DNA from: JAYODW01 sp038116745
GTDB lineage: Bacteria; Pseudomonadota; Gammaproteobacteria; Ga0077536
Assembly: GCA_038116745.1 (NCBI GenBank)
Contig: JAYODW010000049.1
Coordinates: 1-31,709 of the forward strand
Direction: 5' to 3'
DNA: 31,709 nt
The position numbers and the translations under genes were made by a program. Below are positions 23,851 through 31,709 of the stretch, piece after piece (the stretch's first letter is position 1; every line of letters starts with the position of its first letter). The notes below the pieces were generated by a model. It did no database searches. It saw only the letters and a list, made by a program, of their open reading frames with translations, and was not told the origin of the DNA.

Positions 23851-24926
23851 CACGCACTATCCTGCTGAATCCTGGCCCGGTCACGCTGAGTCCCCGGGTA
23901 CGTGCCGCACTCGCAGGGCCTGACCTCTGCCACCGTGAACCGGAGTTTGCCGAACTGCAGGCCGCGCTGCGCCGCAAGCTGCTGGCGGTCTATGGATTGG
24001 ACAATAGTCTCTGGGCCAGCGCGCTGCTGACCGGCTCGGGCACAGCCGCCGTCGAAGCGATGATCACGAGCTGCGTGCCACGTGATGGGCAACTGCTGGT
24101 CGTCGAAAACGGGGTCTACGGAGAGCGCATGAGTCGTATTGCAGAAGCCTATGGCATGGCGCCTGAAAAGCTGCAGTCCGGCTGGGGAGCGCCGATTGAC
24201 CTTGAAGCGCTATCAGCAAGCTTACAGCGCCGCTCATTCAGCCACGTTGCGGTCGTGCATCATGAGACGACGACAGGACGGCTGAATGACATGGCGGCAG
24301 TCGCGGCTCTATGCGAGAGATTTGACTGTTCGCTGTTGCTTGATGGGGTAAGCAGTTTTGGCGCGGAGGCGATCAACTTTGAAACGTGGCCGATAGCGGC
24401 CTGTGCGGCTACCGCCAACAAATGCCTGCACGGCGTTCCCGGTACGGCATTTGTCATCATTAATCAGGCTCGGCTGCCGGTCATTGCTCCTCCGCGCTCG
24501 GTCTATTTCAGCCTCAGCGACTACCTCGCCAAACAGGATGCCGGCGGAACACCGTTTACCCAGTCAGTGCAGACTTTTTATGCACTCGACGAGGCGCTGG
24601 ACGAATTCTTCGAGGCCGGCGGATGGCAGGAGCGCCGCGCGCTGTTTCGGACGCGTATGCAGCGCATCCGCTCGCACCTTCTCGAGCTCGGCGTCGAGCC
24701 GCTGCTTAGCGAGGACGATACCTCCTGTGTGCTGCACGCATTCGAGCTGCCGGACGGGCAGACCTACGCTGCGCTTCACGACACCTTGAAAGAGGCAGGC
24801 TTTGTGATTTATGCCGGGCAGGGCGCCCTGTCCGAGCGGGTGTTCCGCATCTCTGCTATGGGCGATATCCAGGAAGCTGATATCGACCGTCTGCTGCACT
24901 CTTTAACCCGAGCTATCCGGCACTGA
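23847..24926 (+). CDS. phnW: 2-aminoethylphosphonate transaminase
   Basis: This 359-residue fold-type I (class V) PLP enzyme exchanges the amino group between alanine/pyruvate and AEP/phosphonoacetaldehyde. NPGPVTLS opens the protein, D166 in LLLDGVSSFG binds the pyridine nitrogen and K192 in ATANKCLHGVPG is the Schiff-base lysine. PhnW is usual in AEP breakdown together with PhnX, but there is no phnX, phnA or phnY here. Its 4-nt overlap with ppd and the pepM-ppd-phnW order show the synthetic direction, giving AEP. It is the last gene of the phosphonate run and converges with dxs 21 nt away. Confidence 0.93.
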   Translation: MTRTILLNPGPVTLSPRVRAALAGPDLCHREPEFAELQAALRRKLLAVYGLDNSLWASALLTGSGTAAVEAMITSCVPRDGQLLVVENGVYGERMSRIAEAYGMAPEKLQSGWGAPIDLEALSASLQRRSFSHVAVVHHETTTGRLNDMAAVAALCERFDCSLLLDGVSSFGAEAINFETWPIAACAATANKCLHGVPGTAFVIINQARLPVIAPPRSVYFSLSDYLAKQDAGGTPFTQSVQTFYALDEALDEFFEAGGWQERRALFRTRMQRIRSHLLELGVEPLLSEDDTSCVLHAFELPDGQTYAALHDTLKEAGFVIYAGQGALSERVFRISAMGDIQEADIDRLLHSLTRAIRH

Positions 24927-24947
24927 GCCAGGATAGATCAGCCTGCG

Positions 24948-26843
24948 TCAGGCGCGCTTCGCGTCTTGACACTCCGGCTCTAATGCTGCGATGCGCTCTC
25001 GCAGGCAGACGAGAAAATCCTCAGCGGTAAGACCGGCATCACGCAGCATGTCCTCACGGGAACCGTGCTGGATCAGACGGTCGGGCAACCCGTAGTTCAT
25101 CACGGGGGTCGTCATACCCGTCGCCGCGAGATATTCGTTGACGGCACTCCCTGCGCCTCCTGCGACAACGTTTTCTTCAATGGTCACCAGTAAATCGTGG
25201 GTCCGCGAAAGTTCGCAGATTAGGGTTTCGTCGAGCGGCTTCACAAACCGCATGTTGACCACGGTCGCATCAATGTCCTCGGCAGTTTGGAGGGCGATAT
25301 CCAACATTACGCCAAACGCCAGGATCGCGACCCGGTTGCCTTCGCGCCGCAGCTCCGCTTTGCCAATCGGCAGCGCACGCATCTCGTCGCAGAGCGCGAC
25401 GCCCGGACCGGTTCCACGGGGATAGCGAACCGCCGCCGGACCATCGAGGCAGAACCCGGTGTAGAGCATCTGCCGACACTCGTTCTCGTCGGCCGGAGTC
25501 ATCACGACCATATTGGGCAGACAACGCATGAACGAAAGATCATAGCTGCCGTTGTGGGTCGGCCCGTCGGCACCAACGAGGCCCGCGCGGTCGAGCGCAA
25601 ACAGAACCGGCAGATTCTGATTCGCCACATCATGAATCACCTGGTCGTATCCGCGCTGCAGAAACGTCGAGTAGATGGCGACTACCGGCTTCAATCCGTC
25701 GCACGCCATGCCCGCAGCAACGTTCACCGCGTGCTGTTCGGCAATAGCCACGTCGAAATATCGGTCCGGATACTCTTTTTCAAATCGAACGAGACCCGAC
25801 CCTTCCCGCATTGCCGGCGTGATCGCAACCAGGCGGCGATCGCGTGCCGCCATATCGCACACCCACTCACCGAAAATATCGCTGTAATTGGGGGCAGATT
25901 TTTTACCGCTAGGAACAATACCTACGTCCGGATCAAACGGCGACACACCGTGGTATTTCACCGGGTCGTCTTCCGCCGGGCGGTAACCTTTCCCCTTTTT
26001 GGTAATGACGTGCAGCAGTTGCGGGCCCGATAGCGCTTTGACGTTGCGCAGCGTTCCCAGCAGCGCAGGAAGATCATGGCCGTCGACCGGGCCGATGTAA
26101 TTAAAACCAAACTCCTCGAACAGCGTGCCAGGAACGATAAGCCCTTTGACATGCTCCTCGGCGCGGCGCGCGAGTTCCCAGACTGACGGCATCTGCGCAA
26201 GAACTTTCTTGCTGCCCTCGCGCACGGACGTGTAGAGCTTCCCCGACAGCATCTGCGCAAAGCGATTGGATAGAGCACCAACGTTCGGTGAGATCGACAT
26301 GTTGTTGTCGTTCAGAACCACCAGCAAATCGGCGCCGGTATCGCCCGCATGATTAAGAGCCTCGAAGGCGAGGCCCGCAGTCATCGCACCGTCGCCGATA
26401 ACTGCAACTGCTTTTCTGTCAGTGCCGAGTGTGCGAGCCGCAAGCGCCATTCCGAGGGCGGCCGAGATAGACGTGCTTGAATGTCCAACACCGAACGTGT
26501 CGTATTCGCTCTCCTCTCTTTTCGGAAAGGGCGCCAAACCACCCCACTTCCTTATCGTCTGCAGACGCTCCTTGCGCCCCGTCAGAATCTTATGGGGGTA
26601 AGCCTGATGGCCGACATCCCATACGATCCGATCCTCCGGCGTGTTGTACAGATAGTGAAGCGCAATGGTCAGTTCGACCGAGCCCAAACCGGCCGCGAAA
26701 TGCCCACCGCTTTTGCTGACAGATTCCAATAAATAAGCGCGAACTTCGCTGGCCAGCTGTTCGAGACGCGCCTCGGGCAGGGCCCTGACATCCGCCGGGT
26801 GATCAACGTTGTCCAGCAGCGGAAACTGGGCTTGCTCAGTCAT
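24948..26843 (-). CDS. dxs: 1-deoxy-D-xylulose-5-phosphate synthase
   Basis: This 631-residue thiamine-diphosphate enzyme joins pyruvate and glyceraldehyde-3-phosphate, the first and flow-setting step of the MEP isoprenoid pathway. WDVGHQAYPHK, the GDGAMTAGLAFEA...NDNNMSIS ThDP motif and the catalytic-Glu segment AEQHAVNVAAGMA are all present. The ATG at 26843 is chosen over 26921 because the protein then starts as usual for Dxs (MTEQAQFPLLDNV, PADVR). Length matches the family (about 620). Its place between the phosphonate genes and hpnH fits the demand of hopanoid synthesis for C5 units. It reads on the opposite strand to the hopanoid genes and diverges from hpnH. Confidence 0.97.
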   Translation of the reverse strand: MTEQAQFPLLDNVDHPADVRALPEARLEQLASEVRAYLLESVSKSGGHFAAGLGSVELTIALHYLYNTPEDRIVWDVGHQAYPHKILTGRKERLQTIRKWGGLAPFPKREESEYDTFGVGHSSTSISAALGMALAARTLGTDRKAVAVIGDGAMTAGLAFEALNHAGDTGADLLVVLNDNNMSISPNVGALSNRFAQMLSGKLYTSVREGSKKVLAQMPSVWELARRAEEHVKGLIVPGTLFEEFGFNYIGPVDGHDLPALLGTLRNVKALSGPQLLHVITKKGKGYRPAEDDPVKYHGVSPFDPDVGIVPSGKKSAPNYSDIFGEWVCDMAARDRRLVAITPAMREGSGLVRFEKEYPDRYFDVAIAEQHAVNVAAGMACDGLKPVVAIYSTFLQRGYDQVIHDVANQNLPVLFALDRAGLVGADGPTHNGSYDLSFMRCLPNMVVMTPADENECRQMLYTGFCLDGPAAVRYPRGTGPGVALCDEMRALPIGKAELRREGNRVAILAFGVMLDIALQTAEDIDATVVNMRFVKPLDETLICELSRTHDLLVTIEENVVAGGAGSAVNEYLAATGMTTPVMNYGLPDRLIQHGSREDMLRDAGLTAEDFLVCLRERIAALEPECQDAKRA

Positions 26844-27247
26844 CTGTTCAACTATCTCTGTGGGGTGCCGCAGGTCAGCGGACCGTGGATTATGGAGAGT
26901 GACCCAGACCCTTGCAAGCAAAAGCAGGCCTTAGCCGCCGTGGGATGAGAGCCGTGATACAGATGCTACGCTGAGCGCTCAGCCCGGCTTCTTAAGGCGC
27001 TGTCAGCTGTACTTTTAAGGTCGCTTCAAGTATCTTGCGCGCGGTTCGAAGGCTGCGCCAATTCCTTGAATATTCTAGGTATTCAGATCAGACGGCCATA
27101 CGAGGCACGCAGCCGGTGGGCGGCCGGCGTTTCTTGGAATCGCCAACGCCACAGCCGCGTCAAGCGGCATGCCTGCGCGGGTCGTCAGCAAACAACCCAG
27201 CGCGGGGCTGACCGAACGTTTCGCCAAATCAACAGCAGAGAAAACGA
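26844..27247. other. Divergent regulatory region between dxs and hpnH
   Basis: These 404 bases hold no convincing gene; the short frames lack ribosome sites and family resemblance. Two palindromes stand out: CTGAGCGCTCAG at 26971-26982, and GAATATTC at 27068-27075 inside a near-palindrome CCTTGAATATTCTAGG (27065-27080). Either could be an operator. Promoters for dxs (minus) and hpnH (plus) must both be here, but no clear -35/-10 pair can be named. The base composition is lower in GC near 27000-27100 than in the genes. Confidence 0.4.
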
Positions 27248-28381
27248 ATGGGCGTACCACTAATCCAGCAATACCGTGTTGGCCGATATATCGTTCAGCA
27301 GAAACTGAAACGTGTGAAGCGGTATCCCCTAGTTTTGATGCTGGAGCCGCTGTTCCGCTGCAATCTCGCCTGCGCGGGCTGCGGAAAGATTGACTACCCG
27401 GAAGACATTCTCGACCGTCGTCTGAGCTATGACGACTGCATGAACGCCATAGACGAGTGCGGGGCTCCGATCGTATCGATCGCCGGGGGAGAGCCCCTCA
27501 TCCATAAGGAGATGCCGCAAATCGTCGGTGGATTTATCGAGCGTAAGAAGTTCGTTTATCTGTGCACCAACGCGCTGCTTCTTGATCGCCGCATGGAGGA
27601 TTACTCACCATCACCTTATCTGACGTTCTCCGTACACCTCGATGGAAACCGCAATCGACACGACGCTTCTGTGTGCCGTGACGGCGTCTATGACAAATGC
27701 GTCGAGGTAATTGCCAAAGCACTCAAGCGCGGTTTTCGAGTCACTGTTAACTGCACGCTGTTCCAGGGTGAATCCGCCGATGAGGTCGCGGCGTTTATGG
27801 ATGACATGATGGCGCTGGGCGTCGAAGGCGTGACGATCTCGCCCGGATACTCATATGAACGCGCACCGCGACAGGATGTCTTCTTGAAGCGGACAGGCAG
27901 CAAACATCTTTTTCGAGATCTCTTCCGCCTGGGGCGCGGACGTAAGTGGCGATTCAATCAATCCAGTCTGTACCTGGACTTCCTCGCCGGCAACCAGACC
28001 TACCACTGCACACCCTGGGGCAACCCGACAAGAAACGTATTCGGCTGGCAAAAGCCATGCTATCTCCTGGTCGGAGAGGGCTACGCCGCGAGTTTCAAGG
28101 AACTGATTGAGGAAACCCCCTGGGAACAGTACGGGACCGGGGCGAATCCGAAATGTGCCGACTGCATGGTTCATTCCGGATACGAGGCGACCGCAGTAAA
28201 CGATACCGTGCAACGCCCCCTCAAAGCGCTCAAAGTATTTCTGCGCGGACCGCGCACCGAAGGTCAGATGGCGCCCGAGGTGCCTTTCAAGTATTCAGAC
28301 GACGATCTTGCCTCCGGCAAACCGCGCCTTGTTGCGAGCTCTTCGTGCTCCTCGAAAACGGACACGCAGCGCGTCGCCTGA
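27248..28381 (+). CDS. hpnH: HpnH, radical SAM adenosylhopane synthase
   Basis: This 377-residue radical SAM enzyme links the 5'-deoxyadenosyl group to the hopene side chain, giving adenosylhopane, the first step in making extended (C35) hopanoids. The [4Fe-4S] motif is C38-xxx-C42-xx-C45 in RCNLACAGCG. The YCTN-like strand LCTNALLL, the HLDG segment and the C-terminal CADCMVHSGYEA cysteine pair are all as in HpnH. The presence of hpnH and hpnG shows that this organism makes side-chain-bearing hopanoids and not only diploptene. The ATG at 27248 follows a weak AGAG site. A hpnB gene follows after 103 nt. Confidence 0.95.
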   Translation: MGVPLIQQYRVGRYIVQQKLKRVKRYPLVLMLEPLFRCNLACAGCGKIDYPEDILDRRLSYDDCMNAIDECGAPIVSIAGGEPLIHKEMPQIVGGFIERKKFVYLCTNALLLDRRMEDYSPSPYLTFSVHLDGNRNRHDASVCRDGVYDKCVEVIAKALKRGFRVTVNCTLFQGESADEVAAFMDDMMALGVEGVTISPGYSYERAPRQDVFLKRTGSKHLFRDLFRLGRGRKWRFNQSSLYLDFLAGNQTYHCTPWGNPTRNVFGWQKPCYLLVGEGYAASFKELIEETPWEQYGTGANPKCADCMVHSGYEATAVNDTVQRPLKALKVFLRGPRTEGQMAPEVPFKYSDDDLASGKPRLVASSSCSSKTDTQRVA

Positions 28382-28484
28382 ACCCGCGCTGCTAGACTTA
28401 GGCTGCCCTCTTCCCGCGGCTGGCTGCACGGAGCGTCCGACGGCGCGCGGGAATCCGATCTCCGTGCTCTGCTGGTAGGCAAAC

Positions 28485-29618
28485 ATGCTCGCACTACTTG
28501 CCGCCTGTGCAGCACTCATGTGGTTTGCGCTGCTAGTGCTGCCCTGGCAACCGTGGCGCGTTCGAGAATATCTGACCGCACTTGAGACGCCGAGCGCCTG
28601 CTCGTTCAATGACGTGACGGTCCTTATTCCGGCCAGAGATGAAGCAGAGTGCATTCAACACACGCTCCTGGCCCTGTCTGCGCAGGGCCCCCTGGGTGGC
28701 ATCGTGCTGGTCGACGACCAGAGTACGGACGGCACCAGTGATGCAGCCGCCAGCCTCGGAATACCAGGGCTGGAAATTCTCTCAGGTAGTACGCCGCCAC
28801 CCGGCTGGAGCGGAAAGCTGTGGGCACTGCATCAGGGATTGTCACGGGTCACGACAGAGCATGTCCTGCTGCTGGATGCAGATATCGAACTGGCGCCCGG
28901 CACACTGACTGCGCTGCACCAGAAGATGAGCCAGGAAAATCTGACCCTGGTGTCCGTAATGGCGACGCTTTTCATGCAGAGCTGCTGGGAAAAACTGCTG
29001 CTGCCGCCTTTCATCTACTTTTTCAAACTCATCTATCCGTTCGCACTGGCCAACAATCCACGCTCAGATGTTGCGGCCGCTGCGGGCGGCTGCATCCTGC
29101 TGGAAACACGGAGCATCAGAAATATCGGGGGGTTCGCAGCGCTTCACGATGCCATCATCGACGACTGCTCCCTGGCAAAGCGGATAAAAGCTGCGGGAGG
29201 ACGAACCTGGCTGGGATTGAGTCATGATGTGCGGGCCGTCCGGCCTTACGGCACCCTGTCCAACATCTGGAACATGGTTGCACGAACAGCTTTCACCCAG
29301 CTTCACTACTCAAAGCTGCTGCTTACGCTGTGTACTGCGCTGCTGTTGATAAGCTTTGCAATCCCTGCGGCAGCGCTGTTCAGCGGCGAGCAGAAAACGG
29401 CTCTATGCGGGGCTTGCGCATTGCTGCTTATGTTTACGTCTTACCTGCCGACGGTGCGGTTCTACCGTCTGTCCGTGCTCTGGGCTCTGAGCTTACCTTT
29501 TGCCGCCTGCCTGTTCCTCGCGATGACCTGGACATCCGCCTTACGCTACTGGTCCGGCGAACGCAGTCGATGGAAAAACCGCAGCTACGACCGGGTAACG
29601 CCTGACCAGGGACCGTAA
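28485..29618 (+). CDS. hpnB: HpnB, hopanoid-associated family 2 glycosyltransferase
   Basis: This 377-residue membrane protein has an N-terminal helix (about 1-20), a GT-A glycosyltransferase domain (about 42-270) and two or three C-terminal helices (about 285-360). VLIPARDE (46-53), VDDQSTDGT (76-84) and the metal-binding DAD (131-133) are GT2 marks, and the DDCSLAKRIKAAGG stretch near 228-241 gives the catalytic ED-like region. HpnB is found in hopanoid clusters and its acceptor is thought to be an isoprenoid or hopanoid; its sugar is not known. It follows hpnH by 103 nt, likely on one transcript. Confidence 0.9.
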   Translation: MLALLAACAALMWFALLVLPWQPWRVREYLTALETPSACSFNDVTVLIPARDEAECIQHTLLALSAQGPLGGIVLVDDQSTDGTSDAAASLGIPGLEILSGSTPPPGWSGKLWALHQGLSRVTTEHVLLLDADIELAPGTLTALHQKMSQENLTLVSVMATLFMQSCWEKLLLPPFIYFFKLIYPFALANNPRSDVAAAAGGCILLETRSIRNIGGFAALHDAIIDDCSLAKRIKAAGGRTWLGLSHDVRAVRPYGTLSNIWNMVARTAFTQLHYSKLLLTLCTALLLISFAIPAAALFSGEQKTALCGACALLLMFTSYLPTVRFYRLSVLWALSLPFAACLFLAMTWTSALRYWSGERSRWKNRSYDRVTPDQGP

Positions 29619-29677
29619 CGATTATCCTGAGACATCAACTCTGCTCACCGATTTTTCCCGGGAAGAAGCAACTATCC

Positions 29678-30511
29678 TCAATACGACAACAAACCTCCCC
29701 CGGCGACTAGGACTTCACCCGTGATGTAATCGGACTCGGGCGTGCAGAACAGATAGACTGCTCCCGCAGCCTCTTCCGGAGTCCCCGAGCGCCCGAGCGG
29801 AATCAATCGATTCAGCTCATCTCGCTCCGCCGCGCTGAAACCGACTCTGTAGTCCCGACCGCCGACGTCAATTGTCGATATTTCCTCGCCTTCCCACACC
29901 TGTGTGAGCCGCGTATCAATGAACCCGAAGCCCACACAGTTCACATTCACGCGGTAGCGCCCCCATTCCTTTGCGAGGGTTTTAGTAATACCAATCTGTG
30001 CCGCTTTCCCTGCGGAATAAGCGATCTGTGTCGCACCGCCGCAGATCCCTGCAACGGAAGACACATTGACTACTTTGCGGTAATGCGCCTTGCCCGCGCG
30101 TGCTTCTTCGGCAGCCGCACGCCTGATAAAGGGCGCTGCAGCTCGCAGGATTCTGAAAGGCGCTGTTGCATGACAGTCAATCATGGCCTGCCATTGCTCG
30201 TCCGACGTCTTGTGAATGCTGCTATTCCAGACGTAGCCCGCGTTGTTGACAATGATATCCACACCATTGAATGCCCCGAGCATAAGTTCGATAGCACGCT
30301 CGCCGAAATCAGGGTCAGTCACATCACCGGTCAGAGCCTCCGCAGAACCACCCTGCGCTCGGATCTCCTCTACCGTGGAGTCTGCTGGTGTCGCGTCGAG
30401 GTCGGCCACCACGACAGCAGCACCCTCAGCTGCGAGTTTCTTTGCCAGCTCGGCGCCGACGCCACGACCTGCGCCGGTGACCAACGCTACCCGATCCTGA
30501 AGTTTTTGCAT
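29678..30511 (-). CDS. Short-chain dehydrogenase/reductase (SDR)
   Basis: This 277-residue classical SDR has G13-xxx-G17-x-G19 for NAD(P), NNAG at 89-92, the catalytic Ser at 151/152 and Y165-xxx-K169. The ATG at 30511 is set by GGGAGG 7 nt upstream and beats the frame start at 30529. Asp38 after beta strand 2 (VVVADLDA) favours NAD(H) over NADP(H). Near residues 180-225 the NVNCVGFGFIDTRLTQ segment resembles SDR annotated as acyl or hydroxyacyl dehydrogenases. It reads against hpnB. The substrate is unknown. A role in reducing ribosylhopane to bacteriohopanetetrol, a step whose enzyme is not settled, can be guessed from position only. Confidence 0.88.
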   Translation of the reverse strand: MQKLQDRVALVTGAGRGVGAELAKKLAAEGAAVVVADLDATPADSTVEEIRAQGGSAEALTGDVTDPDFGERAIELMLGAFNGVDIIVNNAGYVWNSSIHKTSDEQWQAMIDCHATAPFRILRAAAPFIRRAAAEEARAGKAHYRKVVNVSSVAGICGGATQIAYSAGKAAQIGITKTLAKEWGRYRVNVNCVGFGFIDTRLTQVWEGEEISTIDVGGRDYRVGFSAAERDELNRLIPLGRSGTPEEAAGAVYLFCTPESDYITGEVLVAGGGLLSY

Positions 30512-30736
30512 GGTTAACCTCCCGTGCATTCGACGTCACACTGCGAATCATACGGAACCTCCGGAAGCTCTTGTGTCCGCTTACTCTGCCTGCATGCAGA
30601 TGCGGAAATTAATTCCAAGCGATAGCCTTCTTCGGGAAATAAGTGTGCGGCTTTTCGTTCGAATCTTTTTGAATGGCTGCGCGCAGATCACTATCATCTG
30701 ACTGCAATTTCGTCCCCCTTCGCATCCGAGATCCCC

Positions 30737-31345
30737 ATGCCCAAGAGCACTCTCCTCTGTTTCAGCCTGCTTTCCGCTTTGATCCACTGCAGCGCCTACA
30801 GCACTGAGCCCGAACAATCCTCCGCGGTCTCAGTGGTTGAAAACCTGCACTCGGTACTTATTAATGCTATGGATAGCGGTGAGCAGCTGGGCTTTCGGGG
30901 TCGCTACGATCTGATCGCGCCGGTCATCAGCGAAAGCTTCGATTTTCCGTCGATTGCCAGAATTGTCACGGCAAGTTGGTGGGCGGATGCGACCGAGACC
31001 GAGCAAAGAACGTTCTTGCAGGTGTTCACCGAGCTGAGCATCGCGACCTACGCGGATAACTTTGCGGCCCGGAATGGCGAGCGTTTCGAAACTCTGAGCA
31101 GCGAGACCAAGCGTGGGGCGGTGATTGTCCATACGGACTTGGTAAAGGCTGACGGCAGCAAAGTTCCGTTTAAATACCTGCTCAAAGAAAAGGACGGGCA
31201 CTGGCGCATAGTCAGCGTGATCGCTCAGGGTGTCTCGGATCTGTCCTTGAAACGGGCCGAATATACGGAAGTTATTTCTAACGAAGGCTTCGATTCACTG
31301 GTCGCAACGCTCCGTGCAAAAACTCAGGCTTTCGGGGGACGGTGA
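30737..31345 (+). CDS. hpnM: HpnM, MlaC/Ttg2D-family periplasmic lipid-binding protein
   Basis: This 202-residue protein has a signal peptide (about 1-22) and a toluene-tolerance Ttg2/MlaC domain: the FDFPSIARIVTASWW segment (near 68-82), FTELSIATYADNF and the KYLLKEKDGHWRIVSVI strand with its terminal DLSL motif. MlaC proteins carry lipids between inner and outer membrane; the hopanoid-cluster version is named HpnM. It lies 102 nt before an MlaA-type lipoprotein gene, its expected partner at the outer membrane. The ribosome site is weak (GAG before ATG at 30737). Confidence 0.88.
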   Translation: MPKSTLLCFSLLSALIHCSAYSTEPEQSSAVSVVENLHSVLINAMDSGEQLGFRGRYDLIAPVISESFDFPSIARIVTASWWADATETEQRTFLQVFTELSIATYADNFAARNGERFETLSSETKRGAVIVHTDLVKADGSKVPFKYLLKEKDGHWRIVSVIAQGVSDLSLKRAEYTEVISNEGFDSLVATLRAKTQAFGGR

Positions 31346-31353
31346 CCCCGAAA
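31330..31353 (+). terminator. 8-bp hairpin around the hpnM stop codon
   Basis: TTTCGGGG (31330-31337) pairs exactly with CCCCGAAA (31346-31353); the TGA stop (31343-31345) is in the eight-base loop. No T tract follows. It may lower read-through into mlaA or protect the message end. Confidence 0.35.
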
Positions 31354-31446
31354 TATCGAAATCTTTCTGGGATTGCGTCCTCGGTATGTGGCATCATTCG
31401 CGTGGCTCGCCCAGCGACAACCTGAAAGGACACAAGGGTCCATTTT

Positions 31447-31709
31447 ATGAACTCGAAGCACTTCTACTCGTCTGCCTTGACACTCTTGCTCTGTGTCAGT
31501 GGGTTAGCTGGCTGCACCTCAACAGCCACAACAGATCCCGGCGATCCTCACGAGGCTGCCAACCGCAAGGTTTACGCTTTCAACGACTCCCTGGACAAAA
31601 ACATCATGACCCCGATCGCGGAAAAATATGTGTCCGCGACACCCGAGCCAGTTAGAAACAGCGTCACCAACTTTTTTTCGAACGTCAGCTACCTGAACAC
31701 CATCGTTAA
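31447..31709 (+). CDS. mlaA: MlaA/VacJ-family outer-membrane lipoprotein (5' part, cut by window edge)
   Basis: The frame is open from ATG 31447 to the window end (87 codons plus two bases), so only the N-terminus is seen. Residues 1 to about 22 are a lipoprotein signal with lipobox L-A-G-C. The mature part shows DP, then NRKVYAFNDSLDKN, TPEPVRNSVTNFFSN, all typical of MlaA (VacJ), the outer-membrane ring that takes lipids to or from the MlaC carrier. AAGGG (31434-31438) gives the ribosome site. With hpnM it forms a lipid-shuttle pair for hopanoids or phospholipids. The symbol is used for the family. Confidence 0.88.
   Translation, partial: MNSKHFYSSALTLLLCVSGLAGCTSTATTDPGDPHEAANRKVYAFNDSLDKNIMTPIAEKYVSATPEPVRNSVTNFFSNVSYLNTIV

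Noticed and set aside
23847..24926. PhnW as part of an AEP degradation pathway
   Set aside because: No phnX, phnA or phnY nearby, and it overlaps ppd in a pepM-ppd-phnW order, which is the synthetic arrangement.
23847..24926. The transaminase as HpnO (aminobacteriohopanetriol formation)
   Set aside because: HpnO is a class III ornithine-type aminotransferase; this protein is a class V enzyme with PhnW motifs.
25287..26033. 248-codon plus-strand frame opposite dxs
   Set aside because: Arg/His-rich shadow of dxs with no domain and no ribosome site.

Overview
This 31.7-kb, GC-rich window looks like a chromosomal segment of a gammaproteobacterium, probably an uncultured marine or environmental lineage. 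The YghU-type glutathione transferase, the Dxs N-terminus and the full HpnA/B/G/H/M/N hopanoid set fit that reading. This placement is inference; no rRNA is present. I see no insertion sequence, integrase, phage gene or CRISPR array.

Left part (1-11.5 kb): the 3' end of a tRNA-Pro, then a set of mostly unlinked genes. These are a small secreted Rap1a/Tai-like protein, a SAM methyltransferase, a flavin monooxygenase-like oxidoreductase (TTG start), a GFA/CENP-V zinc protein and a secreted cyclophilin. A minus-strand group follows: a carboxymuconolactone-decarboxylase (AhpD-like) gene interrupted by an in-frame TGA, a TrpB2-type PLP enzyme, and a reductive-dehalogenase-like corrinoid/Fe-S protein 4 nt behind trpB2. 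yghU and an NCS2-type permease read divergently from it, followed by an NnrU-like membrane protein. The TGA sits exactly where the second Cys of a CxxC motif belongs and is followed at once by a SECIS-like hairpin. It is therefore best read as selenocysteine, not as a broken gene.

Right part (12.2-31.7 kb): a hopanoid locus with a phosphonate pathway inside it. A coupled plus-strand operon encodes squalene synthase, HpnG, HpnN (RND exporter), a CDP-alcohol phosphotransferase and HpnA; the four genes hpnG to hpnA overlap by 4-7 nt. After a minus-strand flippase-like membrane protein comes a second plus-strand run: a 2OG-Fe(II) oxygenase, a nucleotidyltransferase, a PEP mutase fused to a second nucleotidyltransferase, phosphonopyruvate decarboxylase and 2-aminoethylphosphonate (AEP) transaminase. 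Then come dxs (isoprenoid precursor supply, minus strand), hpnH, hpnB, an SDR (minus strand), hpnM and the start of an mlaA-type lipoprotein gene.

Working model (inference): PEP is converted to phosphonopyruvate, phosphonoacetaldehyde and AEP, and AEP is activated to CMP-AEP. The CDP-alcohol phosphotransferase, co-translated between hpnN and hpnA, moves the AEP headgroup onto a lipid hydroxyl. Because that transferase lies inside the hopanoid operon, the acceptor may be a functionalised hopanoid, giving a phosphonohopanoid; diacylglycerol, giving a classical phosphonolipid, is the alternative. The 2OG oxygenase may hydroxylate the headgroup or the lipid. HpnN, HpnM and the MlaA-like protein would handle transport to the outer membrane. 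Squalene-hopene cyclase is not in the window and must lie elsewhere.
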